Assembly (NCBI GenBank): GCA_030068145.1
Contig: JAPJBO010000365.1
Location: 147,443-211,442, forward strand
DNA: 64,000 nucleotides
Reading direction: 5' to 3'
Origin: Diplonema papillatum
Lineage: Eukaryota; Euglenozoa; Diplonemea; Diplonemida; Diplonemidae
Shown here: piece by piece, positions 30,620-41,400 of the stretch
How the letters are laid out: each line of letters begins with the position of its first letter
Position numbering within the stretch: the stretch's first letter is position 1
Position numbers and translations under genes: made by a program
The notes under the pieces: model-generated
Databases searched by the model: none
What the model was told of the DNA's origin: nothing
What the model saw: only the letters and a program-made list of their open reading frames with translations

Positions 30620-30789
30620 GCGCGTGAGCGTCGTCTAGAAACCCCCGCAATAAAGTCTCCGCATGACATGCATCCAGTTTCCCCGTAGAACCGAAGAACT
30701 ACCGTCTCCCGCGACGTAGCCACCACTTGCAGCATTACGAGAACCTCGAATGTTTGCTTTCGTCGATACTGCGGTTTACCTTGTTCCAT
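30620..30789 (-). pseudogene. Decayed 5'-end copy of the GILT-like gene
   Basis: In frame it reads SRETVVLRFYGETGC, equivalent to residues about 16-30 of the intact gene, but the active site has become CMSC in place of CPPC. Homology ends within about 20 codons on either side. It is on the same strand, upstream of the intact gene. Confidence 0.8.
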
Positions 30790-31740
30790 TTCTTTCGAAG
30801 GGTGCCACCATCACTGCTCGCGAGCTGGGCTCTTCCGTGTAGGCACTATGCTCGCAAAAAAGGATCTGACTGTGCGAAAGAACGGAGAAAGCGACGCGTA
30901 GTCTTGTATATTGTACTTCCAGCTTTGTTCGCTTGTCGACAACTTGTTTTGTGTTGAGGTGTCATTCGGCTCGTTTGTCGACAAGCTTTAGTTGAGGTGG
31001 CCCATAGTTCGTTTGTCGGCAACTTTGTTGAGTCATTTAGATGTAAATGTGGCCCACGTTGAGCAGCGTTTGTCAAGACTTGTCGTGACACCTGCATGAA
31101 GCAACGGAAAGGGAGTGTGCACCAGGCACTTGTGGGACTAGAAACACCAGGGTTTCAAGAACTTGGGGGTTGAACAACTCCCAAACTGGTAGAAGATATT
31201 GACCGGTGCGGGATCGATTAGGCAAGTGCTGGCGCTAATACAGTGACACTTTATGGCACAGGCTTCAGAAAAGGGGCAAGGGTGGGTGGGCGAGGATCAA
31301 GTTACGATGCTGTCGGGATAGCGACTGAGGGGTATTAACCTCGTACAAGCGTTAGCTATTCGTAGGTTATGCTATATTCGCACACGCGAAGGTTCCAAGA
31401 ATCGGTCCCCACGCTTTTGCTGGGAACGGGTGCCGGAGAGTGTTCGCTCATCGTTTATGCAGAGCACTGCCTCTGGGACTAACGCTCGTTTGCTGCCAGA
31501 GAACCGGACTTGCCAACTGTATGGCCCGTGCTGTTTGTGGAAGGCCTTCTCCTGCACCCGGGTTTTCGCGATGTTTTCGGCCCGACTTTTTCATCAATTG
31601 TGGACGCTTTTTTTCGGAGTTTTCAAACCTGGGTGACAAGAGGCCTTTGAAAAGGACTTTTTTACCATTTTTCTTCCTCAAGCCAGGCCGCTAGGCCTGG
31701 CTTGAGGAAGTAACAAGGCTCCAAAGGAGCGTGCATCTGT
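30790..31740. other. Gene-free stretch
   Basis: A few repeats of CTCGTTTGTCGACAA type near 30925-31020, otherwise no coding signal. It contains the perfect palindrome at 31673-31710. Confidence 0.5.
31673..31710. repeat. Perfect 17-bp-arm palindrome
   Basis: CTTCCTCAAGCCAGGCC, loop GCTA, then GGCCTGGCTTGAGGAAG. A perfect stem in otherwise ordinary DNA could be a recent hairpin insertion or a transcript end structure; no partner copies were seen. Confidence 0.85.
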
Positions 31741-32390
31741 ATACGGGTGAGCGGCGCTTCGGCACACTTCGTCGAAACGCCGCGGCCGGCTTCCCTTCGG
31801 AGATTCACAGTGAAGCACGTGATTAGCAGCTCGTCGATGGTGGATTCCACGGGGAGTCACGGATTTCGGAAACCTTGTGTCCAAAGCGCGCGAGCAGAGG
31901 ACGCCCCACTAGTGCGAGGCCCACCAGCAACACAGCATAAGTGTCTTGCCAACTTCTTGGCGTGTTTCGCTCGACCCTTCTGAATCTATGGGTACTTGAC
32001 CAGCAGTTCGCCGACGGCTTCCACGCAAGCGAAGCCGGTGGCATCCACCAGTGAGAATGCAGCGATGGGAACGAGTGCCAGACCGTCATGTGGGCAACCA
32101 GCAACGCAGCCGATGGTGAGGTTGCTTGCCTACTTCGAAGGGTGCTTCGGCACTCTTCGCCGGAATACCTCGACCGGCTTCCCTTCAGGATCCACAGTGA
32201 AGTACTTGACCAGCAGCTCGTTGACGGATGCTTCCACGCAAGCGAAGCCGATGGCGCGCTGCATCCGTCGACAAAAGCTTCCACATGACGCGAAGCCGAT
32301 GGCGTGCTGCATCGACACCAGCCAGAATGCAACGATGTGAACGCGTGCCAGGCGACAACCAGCAACGCAGCCGAAGGTGAGGTTGCTTGC
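31740..32390 (-). pseudogene. Decayed 3'-end copies of the metallophosphatase gene
   Basis: At least two copies of the gene's last 45-50 codons lie directly beyond its stop. One, 32130-32320, still reads MQRAIGFACVEASVNELLVK, and a second, more diverged one is at about 31750-31870 with SIDELLITCFTVN-like sequence in frame fragments. A third partial copy is near 32000-32060. All have the gene's orientation. Confidence 0.8.
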
Positions 32391-33743
32391 CTACTTCGAA
32401 GGGTGCTTCGGCACACTTCGTCGGAACACCTCGACCGGCTTCCCTTCAGGATCGACGGTGAAGTACTTGACCAGCAGCTCGTTGACGGAAGCTTCCACGC
32501 AAGCGAAGCCGATGGCGCGCTGCATCCACACCAGCCGGTTCGCCTCGTCGATCCTGCCGTTGGCTGGCGCGCTCGCTTCGGCAGCTTTTCGTATCTTCCG
32601 CTTCACCGTCGCTTTGAGCGACCCTTCTCCGCCCGAGGAAGACGAGCTCCCGCCCCCTGCCTTCCGGCCTGCTTGCTCCTCGCAGTCGCTGCAGTCGGCC
32701 GCGCTCTCGATCTTGGCGCTGTTGCCGACGATGCAGTACTCGGTGTTCCGGTTCCGGAGGTGGGCCATCAGGTGCTGGTGCCCGGAGCAGTACAGGTCGG
32801 CCTTCGCGACGATGTGGTCCCGGAGAGACGTTCCCCGCAGGCGGCTCGCCGGGCCGCCCTTCATGAAAGTCGTCGAGAAGTACCGGATCCCCGGGATTTT
32901 GTGCTCGAGGATGCTGAACGGAATGTACTCGATAGGGTGGTGCCCGACGACCACCTTCCACCGCGCCGACGACCCCTCCAGCCGCCGGGTCACGTACTTC
33001 TTCTGCGCGCCCCACCAGCCCCCGCCTGGGCAGATGCCGCCAGCGCACGCGACCCTGTTGTACTTGTTCGTGTTGAGCACCACCAGCTCGACAGCCGCGT
33101 CGAACGAGTCGACTTCCGCTGGCGTGAACAGCTGCGGCGTCCTCGACTGGTGGAAGCGGAGGGTTTCATTCGCAGAGTACATTGGGCCGGGGAGCAGCCA
33201 GTGCCACGTCCGCGCGTCGGCGGTGGGCGGCGGCGCTGGCTCCGGCGACGACGCCCTCGGGACCCCTCCGGGGTCGTCAGGCTCGCCGGTGGACGAGGCT
33301 GAATCCGCGGTGTGCAGAGTGGGTAACGAAGTGTTGCTCAACGGGGCGAGATCGGGGCACGGGCCAGTTCTTGGAGAACCGTCCGCGTTGCCTTCCGAGT
33401 CGGGGGGCTGGATACTCGGCACGCTTAGCGCGGTGTGCAGCGTGCCGCGGGGGGACGGCGCCGGTGCGGCCTGGCGGTCCCGCAGGTGCCACGCGTAGGC
33501 GGCTTTCTTGACGTCGTGGTTGCCCAGCGTGACCAGCCAAGGGACCCGCACCTGCGCGAGCAAGTCGTCTTCGAGCTGCGCGAAGCATTCGTCGTTCGGC
33601 TCGCCGTACACGTTGTCGCCGGTGGTCAGCACGAAGAGCGGCGGCAGCTCGGCCGCCAGCAGCCGCATCGCCTTCCCGACCGAGCGGCGGCCCGCGCCGG
33701 CTTCGCCGATGTCACCGACGACAAAAAATCGCGACGGGCCCAT
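32391..33743 (-). CDS. Metallophosphatase, purple acid phosphatase-like
   Basis: 450 residues from the ATG at 33743; the frame is open to 33905, which would add 54 residues of low-complexity leader. Calcineurin-like phosphoesterase motifs occur in order: VVGDIG (Asp11), TTGDNVYG (Asp43, Asn44, Tyr46), TLGNHD (Asn75, His76), VVGHHP (His268, His269) and SGHQH (His322, His324). The conserved tyrosine of GDNxY and the motif spacing after removal of an insertion fit the small, animal-type purple acid phosphatases. The insertion (about 84-176) is Ser/Pro-rich with a repeated TLHTA motif and may be an unspliced or acquired segment. The substrate would be phosphate monoesters; no clear signal peptide follows the chosen start, so its location is uncertain. 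Partial copies of both gene ends flank it. Confidence 0.87.
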   Translation of the reverse strand: MGPSRFFVVGDIGEAGAGRRSVGKAMRLLAAELPPLFVLTTGDNVYGEPNDECFAQLEDDLLAQVRVPWLVTLGNHDVKKAAYAWHLRDRQAAPAPSPRGTLHTALSVPSIQPPDSEGNADGSPRTGPCPDLAPLSNTSLPTLHTADSASSTGEPDDPGGVPRASSPEPAPPPTADARTWHWLLPGPMYSANETLRFHQSRTPQLFTPAEVDSFDAAVELVVLNTNKYNRVACAGGICPGGGWWGAQKKYVTRRLEGSSARWKVVVGHHPIEYIPFSILEHKIPGIRYFSTTFMKGGPASRLRGTSLRDHIVAKADLYCSGHQHLMAHLRNRNTEYCIVGNSAKIESAADCSDCEEQAGRKAGGGSSSSSGGEGSLKATVKRKIRKAAEASAPANGRIDEANRLVWMQRAIGFACVEASVNELLVKYFTVDPEGKPVEVFRRSVPKHPSK

Positions 33744-33921
33744 CGGCTCGCGGCGACCGCTTTCGCCGCTTTTCTCTCTGTTGCCGCTCACCGGTTGTGC
33801 ATGGGGGGTGGGGTGGCCCCTTCGTTTGAAAGAGGCCTTGGTATGGTTTGGCGGGAACTTCGCTAAAACGAAAATGCTCGAGGAGCTGCTTACTTCGAAA
33901 AACAATACTACTACAAAGTGA

Positions 33922-36090
33922 TGGTGTGATCCACAGTAGAAAACTTAACTTTCCATGAACTTACTAAGAAATTTCCAAGTAGTTTCCCATGCACACCCCA
34001 AATAGGGTAAAACGGCGATTTCTGGCCATTTTCTGCACTTCTCGTGAACTTCCCAAGTACTTCCCGAGTACACCCCTTGTACACCCAAGTGAGGCCACCG
34101 GAGCACACCAAAGTAGGTCTTTTTGTTGAACGCGTACGCGTACACGAACGTAAGCCAAGGACCCGCACCTGTGCGAGCAACTCGTCTTCGAGCTGCGCGA
34201 AGCATTCGTCGTTCGGCTCGCCGTACACGTTGTCGCCGGTGGTCAGCACGAAGAGCGGCGGCAGCTCGGCCGCCAGCAGCCGCATCGCCTTCCCGACCGA
34301 GCGGCGGCCCGCGCCGGCTTCGCCGATGTCACCGACGACAAAAAATCGCGACGGGCCCATCGGCTCGCGGCGGCCGCTTTCGCCGCTTTTCTCTCTGTTG
34401 CCGCTCACCGGTTGTGCATGGGGGGTGGGGTGGCCCCTTCGTTTGAAAGAGGCCTTGGTATGGTTTGGCGGGAACTTCGCTAAAACGAAAATGCTCGAGG
34501 AGCTGCTTACTTCGAAAAACAATACTACTACAAAGTGATGGTGTGATCCACAGTAGAAAACTTAACTTTCCATGAACTTACTAAGAAATTTCCAAGTAGT
34601 TTCCCATGCACACCCCAAATAGGGTAAAACGGCGATTTCTGGCCATTTTCTGCACTTCTCGTGAACTTCCCAAGTACTTCCCGAGTACACCCCTTGTACA
34701 CCCAAGTGAGGGCTGCCGCCGCTCTTCGTGCTGACTACCGGGGACACGGCGAGCCGAACGACGAATGCTTCGCGCAGCTCGAAGACGAGTTGCTCGGACA
34801 GGTGCGGGTCCTCGGCTTTCGTTCGTGTACGCGTACGCGTTCAATCAACAAAAAAGACCCACTTTGGTGTGGGGTGGCCCCTTCGTTTGAAAGAGGCCTT
34901 GGTATGGTTTGGCGGGAACTTCGCTAAAACGAAAATGCTCGAGAAGCTGCTTACTTCGAAAAACAATACTACTACAAAGTGATGGTGTGATCCACAGTAG
35001 AAAACTTAACTTTCCATGAACTTACTAAGAAATTTCCAAGTAGTTTCCCATGCACACCCCAAATAGGGTAAAACGGCGATTTCTGGCAATTTTCTGCACT
35101 TCTCGTGAACTTCCCAAGTACTTCCCGAGTACACCCCTTGTACACCCAAGTGAGGCCACCGGAGCACACCAAAGTGGGTCTTTTTTGTTGATTGAACGCG
35201 TACGCGTACACGAACGTAAGCCGAGGACCCGCACCTGTGCGAGCAACTCGTCTTCGAGCTGCGCGAAGCATTCGTCGTTCGGCTCGCCGTGTCCCCGGTA
35301 GTCAGCACGAAGAGCGGCGGCAGCTCGGCCGCCAGCAGCCGCATCGCCTTCCCGACCGAGCGGCGGCCCGCGCCGGCTTCGCCGATGTCGCCGACGACAA
35401 AAAATCGCGGCGGGCCCATCGGCTCGCGGCGACCGCTTTCGCCGCTTTTCTCTCTGTTGCCGCTCACCGGTTGTGCATGGGGGGGTGGTCCCGGGTGGCC
35501 CCTTCGGTGACAGAGGCCTTGGTATGGTTTGGCGGTGGGAACTTCGCAACGAAAATCGAGGGGCTGCCTTGTGGTTACTTCGAAGGAGGAGAAACAATAC
35601 AACTACAAAGTGGTGGTGTGATCTTAACTTCCCATGAACGTACTAAGAACTTCTTCCCGCGTACACCCCAAATAGGGTAAAATGGCGATTTCTGGCGATT
35701 TTCTGCATTTAGTACTTCCCGTGAACTTCCCAAGGGACCCGCACTTCCCGTGAACTTCCCAAGGGACCCGCACCTGCGCCAGCAGCTCGTCTTCGAGCTG
35801 CGCGAAGCATTCGTCTTCGGCTTGGTGGTCAGCACGAAGGACGGCGGCAGCTCGGCCGCCAGCAGCCGCATCGCCTTCCCGACCGAGCGGCGGCCCGCGC
35901 CGGCTTCGCCGATGTCGCCGACGGCAAAAAAATCGCGACGGCTCGCGGCGGCCGCTTTCGCCGCTGTTCTCTCTGTTGCCGCTCACCGGTGTGCATGGGG
36001 GGGTCGGATCGCCCCTTCGTTCGAAAGAGGCCTCGGTATGGTCCGGTGGCGCGGGAATTCGCGACGAAAAAAGTGTTTTCCGGGGCTGAT
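33922..36090 (-). pseudogene. Array of decayed 5'-end copies of the metallophosphatase gene
   Basis: Three upstream copies of the first 65 or so codons plus leader lie at about 34152-34538, 35215-35605 and 35765-36090, all on the gene's strand. The first two break homology at the same point, just after the codons for LLAQVRV, and then share a foreign segment (CGTACGCGTACACGAACG), so they amplified after one chimaeric event. Spacers of about 170-230 bases (33922, 34539, 34979, 35606) are also copies of one another. Confidence 0.85.
34713..35323. repeat. Inverted repeat inside the copy array (arms 159 bp)
   Basis: 34713-34871 is the reverse complement of 35165-35323 with only a few mismatches. 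The arms include the exon copy, so one copy was inverted in place. The two arms are about 290 bases apart and could form a large hairpin. Confidence 0.85.
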
Positions 36091-37909
36091 AACTGTTTTC
36101 ACTGGAGATTCCGCCGCTGGCGGTGACAAGCTGCGAACAGTCGCCTGGCAAACTAGACACCCTGATGTCCTGGCTGCAGACACTCTGGTTCCGCGCTGGT
36201 GATGGTCCGCGTAATGTGGCTTACATGGCCGAAACACGGTGCAAACAGGATCATAGCGGTGCCGAGCACGCAACCATTCCGTGAACAGTGCGAGTGTGTG
36301 GTCCTTTTTAAGATGGATTGTGTCTGCGCTCTCTCTTCCTTAAGGTTGCCGCCCGAGGGAACCGGCTGTGAGCCGAAAATCTCTCCGGACTGCACCAGGA
36401 GAGAATTTTGCGGCTCGGATCACAATGCACCCGCCCTGCACGAGGCACGCGCCCCAAGGCCCGTGCACGGCTACCGTAGCACCCTCCAGGTTTGCACCTT
36501 CCTCGGATGCTACGGTCGGGAAGGGGCTTCGAAGTAGGGAAAACACGTTCCCCTTCCCCGCGTTCTGCGTGTGGGGTTACCACCGGGCAACTGCCGCAGC
36601 AGCCGCAGATACGTCCGTGGCTCACTATCGGGAGGTGTCGCTGCTCACCTACCAGTGTGCTCGTGGTTGTTGCCCTACCGTGAACGGTGTGAGTTTGCCA
36701 GGCTATCGAGCAAGCTTTTACCCGTATAAGGATAATTCTGTTCCCGCTGAGCTTGCATTAGGACGTCTGCGTTGATGTGCACTCGGCAGCAAAATTCACC
36801 TGCTTTCGATCGGCGCAAGTTGCATTCGGCAAACGAGAGGGCGAAAGACAGAAAAAATGTGCGTCGACATTCGTGCAACAGGCATGCACGGTGGGTGTGA
36901 TGGGGAAAAGAAGCTCTAACGTGCTTCGGCTGGGGGGAGGGGGGCGGGGGGGCGGGGGGGCTGTCAAGACTCACGGTGCGCGACTCGCGTGTGAGTATCG
37001 CGGACGAACACGGATCCGAGCGCAGAGTATTCTTGTGCACGGTCGGACGTGCACGGCTAATATGGCCTGCAGTGCAAACACGGCATGCACATGTACAACA
37101 ATGGACAGTACTGTGCACGGCATGTGTGTGCGTTACCCTTCCGCCTCACAAGTCCGGACGGACTGCCGTGACAGCGCCAATTGAAGTCCAGCACGTGAGA
37201 CGTCCTAAACGATGGGGAGGTCCAAGGGGGCGCACTCGGTCCCGTCCCCCTCGAATTGCGCGAAACGTTTTGGCTACGCGACCCGACGTATTGACCGGTG
37301 CGCCGCAAGTGTGGTCACAAAAAAAAGGAATACTTGGAGTCGCGGTTCTCGATGGACAGCGCGCTTTCAGCGACACCATCTTGCAGTGCAGGATTTGCAT
37401 ACTTGAGCCAGTCCTGTTTGCTAGGAGTGCGTGGAACTGCAGCAGGTACTGCTGCTGTCTAACATGTCTACCAGCAGACCGGCTCAATACTTTTCGATGG
37501 GTATAGTTGAGTCGCAGCTCCTGACAAAACAGATGGAAAAGGAAGGAGTTCTCATTCTTCAGTTTTTCTCACGAAAGAGGGGGTCGGTCCTTGGTTCGAA
37601 GCTCGACTCCTGCACTCGTGAGCAGCACAAACTCAAGAGGTCTAGCCCAACCTTCCTTGCAGTATTTGCATACTTCAAAAAAAGAAACGAGCGGGGGGGA
37701 TAGGGGACTGGGAAAGCTCTAACGCGTCTAGAAGGATGCCTCTAACAAGGTCCACGTCGTGGCCATGACAATCTCTACGTTCTATTTTTCCTATATTTAT
37801 TTCTGTTTCTAAAAGTGTGTGTTTTTGTTTCTACTCGGCCTGTCGGGTTTGTTTCCAGCTCTCCTGAACCCTGGTTTCTCAACTTGTCAGCTGGTTAATC
37901 TGGCCACCT
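36091..37909. other. Gene-free stretch
   Basis: Near 36175-36260 there is an inverted piece of repeat R. A G-run lies near 36930-36960. A segment at 37505-37660 with GTCGCAGCTCCTGACAAAAC and GGGGGTCGGTCCT recurs at 39330-39890, where the minisatellite has grown inside it. No gene was recognised. Confidence 0.5.
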
Positions 37910-38353
37910 TCGCTTTAAGTTCCGTCAGCTGGTTGATATGGCCACCTTCGCCTTCGCTTTCAGTTCCGGAGGCGTTCTACCTCCGGGGCGATATCCACTG
38001 GTCGTTCGTCTATTCCACGGTCACTTTATCGACTACAGTACCGCCAGCGTGCGCTTGGTGGTGCTTCCCGCTAGGGCGACGTGTTCTCGCGAGCGTTGGG
38101 AAGGCGTGGCGCTGCCGCCACAGAGGGAGCTGAACTGATTCGGGTGCAGCGGGTCGGCGAAGCGGGGCTTGGTCTGAGCGATGTTCGGGGACGCTTCCGA
38201 CGACGGGGTGCTGGATAGAGACGGCGGCCTGCGGGTGGTGCGCGCGTGGAAGGCGGCGTGGGGGTGCCGGGGCAGCGGCGAAAGCTCCGAAGGAGGGGAA
38301 GCCGGCTCGGTCAGCGGCTGCGCGGTGTTCGGCTTTCTAGCTCGCGCTACCTG
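37910..38353 (-). pseudogene. Decayed copy of the last exon of the three-exon gene
   Basis: A unit of about 445 bases matching 38355-38815, including coding blocks that read TQPLTEPASPPSELSPLPRH in the intact exon. It lies directly downstream in the same orientation and carries indels near its ends. Confidence 0.8.
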
Positions 38354-38486
38354 AGGTGCTGGTTGATCTGGCCGCCTTCGCCTTCGCTTCAAGTTCCGAA
38401 GCCGCTCCACCTCCGGTGCACCACCAGCAGGCGATGTCCGCTACATGTGTCCGGGTCGTTCGTCTATTCCACGGCCACTTTATCGA

Positions 38487-41400
38487 CTACATTCCCGCCA
38501 GCGTGCGCCTGGTGGTGCTTGCCGCTACGGTGACGTGGCACGAGGTTCTCGCGAGCGTTGGGAAGGCGTGGTCGCTGCCGCCACCGAGGGAGCTGAACTG
38601 ATTCGGGTGCAACGCCTTGAGCGGGTCAGCGAAGCGGGGCTTGGTCTGAGCGATGTTCGGGGACGCTTCCGACGTAGGGGTGCTGGATAGAGACGGCGGC
38701 CTGCGGGCGGTGTGCGCGTGGAAGGCGGCGTGGGGGTGCCGGGGCAGCGGCGAAAGCTCCGAAGGAGGGGAAGCCGGCTCGGTCAGCGGCTGCGTGGTGT
38801 TCGGCTTCCCCTCGGAATCGACGCTGCAAGACGAGCTCGCGCTGCCGGAGGCCACCCGGTTCCTCAGCTTTTTGCAGCCAGGTTGGTCCGGTCCCAAACC
38901 AGCGCCGGCTGGTGGGTGGTGGGGGATGGGCGACACCGACGGCGATCCGCCTTCTTGTTCCCCGCCGCCAGCTCCAGCCGGGCTGTCCGCCTGCAGGCCA
39001 CTCCATTTCCGGTGGATTGCCGTCAGGCTGTCGACCACTTGGGCCGGGGTCGAGACCTTCAAACCGGCAAGCGGCGCCACGCCTGCCTTCGCTGTTGTGT
39101 CCACGAAGGCGGACATCCCACACTTCGACCCCCGCGCGCGCAGCGGCTGGCGGTACTTCCCCGCCGCCGCGTCCGGCGGGCTAAGCAGGTGACTCACGTC
39201 CTTCAAGGGTGCGGGCGGAGCGGATTTCTCGGCCGCCTTCGCGTCGCTCAGCCACGCGGTGACAGGCGCCGGCGCTCCCTGTGTCGATTTGTTAAGAAGG
39301 TCGCGGGGGGGTTGCGGGCCCGGGAAAAGTTGTGTCGCAGCTCTTGACACAACAGATGGAAAGAAGAAGTATTATTGCGTACAGACAGAAAGAAGAAGTA
39401 TTATTGCGTACAGACAGAAAGAAGAAGTATTATTGCGTACAGACAGAAAGAAGAAGTATTATTGCGTACAGACAGAAAGAAGAAGTATTATTGCGTACAG
39501 ACAGAAAGAAGAAGTATTATTGCGTACAGACAGAAAGAAGAAGTATTATTGCGTACAGACAGAAAGAAGAAGTATTATTGCGTACAGACAGAAAGAAGAA
39601 GTATTATTGCGTACAGACAGAAAGAAGAAGTATTATTGCGTACAGACAGAAAGAAGAAGTATTATTGCGTACAGACAGAAAGAAGAAGTATTATTGCGTA
39701 CAGACAGAAAGAAGAAGTATTATTGCGTACAGACAGAAAGAAGAAGCCGTCTCAATAGAGGGTGTTCGTTTTATTCCGCTTTGAGTGTGTGATAGCGTGA
39801 GAAAGCGGGGGGTCGGTCCTGCTGTAGAATACGCCAGGTTCTCCGACTCTCGCAATCGTAGCTAGCACGAACTCAAGAGATTCACCAGAACTTTGCTTCG
39901 CCCGAACTTTACTGTTTCCCGAACTTTAACTGCTGCCTCCAGTCTCGCCCCGCGCCGGCCTTTAGCCGAGCGCACGTACTTTGGCACACGTCTGGTTGTC
40001 TAAAAACAATACCACTATTTGATCCTGCCACTGTTCGGCTACCCGGAACTTTTTTTAGTATTCGACAAATCGAATAATGACACAGGTGCATGTTATTTTT
40101 CGACCCTCCCCCAGTGCTGATGCTAAGGCCCCTAAACTCGGCATCGTTGTCAGCCCGACGGCAACGAGGGGTGGGTGGGTACCCCCCCCCCCCTAAACCC
40201 CCCCCCCCCCCCCCCTGCAGGGCCTGTGTGCAGCAGGGTGGTGACCGCTCTAAGGTGGTTTCCTCAGCAGCGACCAAGAAAAAAAAATTTCTTTTGGTCC
40301 AAATCCTCCCAAAAAAGCACTCGAAAAAAAATTTCACCCACTTTTTCCACCATTTCACCTTAGAGAATTTAGCTAAGGTGGGTCCCACAGTAGGTCCACA
40401 GTGGGTTGCACCAGGAGGGGGGGTAGGGGGGGAAAATCTTAGTTTCGTGTTCAGGCGCTACTTGCCTCTAGGTGTTTGATGCTAGCATCAAGGGGGGCCC
40501 CCCTTTAGGATGTCGAAGGGAGGGGAGGCAGTGCTGACACTCCTATTAAGGCGGGTGGAGTGGGGTACCCCCGCGGGGAAGTAAGCGTGCTACGTAAAAC
40601 CAACAGGGACCTCTATTTGGTTTCGGTGTGAATTTTGTCATGACAATTGGTCTGATCGGCAGACCTTCAAAGATCAGCCGGCCGATTATCGGCCGGTCGG
40701 TTTTACACACGGCGCAAACTGCAACACACACCTCGGCCCCAACGTGCAGCTTGGTCAGCAGCTCGGAGACGCGGCGGTCAACGCTGTTCTTCGTAATGCG
40801 CTCGAACGAGCCGTCGACCTTCTGGTTGAGAGACCGCGTGATTTTCTTCTCGACCGCCTTCGCCCACCTCTGCAGCGCAGGCTTCACCCACGCGACGACC
40901 GCTTGCTGGACGTTGTCCCCACTGGGGAAGTCGACCAGGTTCAGGGTGGAGCCGGCGGTGGTGGCGGCGGACAGGTCGTGGTGGGCGGCCGCGGTCTGGC
41001 GGTGCTGCCGCGGCGGGCTTGGCTCGCTGCGGAGCTGGCGAAGGAGGGAGACGGCGCGCTCGATTTGGTCCTCGCACCGTGCGAGCCGCTCGTCGTGCCG
41101 CCGGTATTGCGCGTCCCAGCCCTCCCGCGCGCAGCAGCAGCAGCAGCAGCAGCAGCGGCCGCAGCCGGACTGTTCAAGCGACGGCGGCGGCGCCAGCTCC
41201 TCGGTAGACCCGCAGCCCTCCCTCCTCCTCTGTGGCTCGGTTGCGGGGTGATGCGGCGCCGCGCCCGGGGGCACCTCAACGCCACACTCCTGCGCAGTGT
41301 GCACTGGGTGGCTCCTGCCCCGCGCCCGCGTTGCAACCCCCCGCCCCCCGGGTGCACACGGCTGCAGCGCCGCGGGCACTCCCCCACTCGCAACGCGCCC

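Noticed and set aside
39259-39792. Open frames of 127-177 codons with KKKYYCVQTERRSIIAYRQK repeats
   Set aside because: They are the three frames of a 29-bp minisatellite, open only because the unit lacks stops; they lie in an intron of a gene on the other strand.
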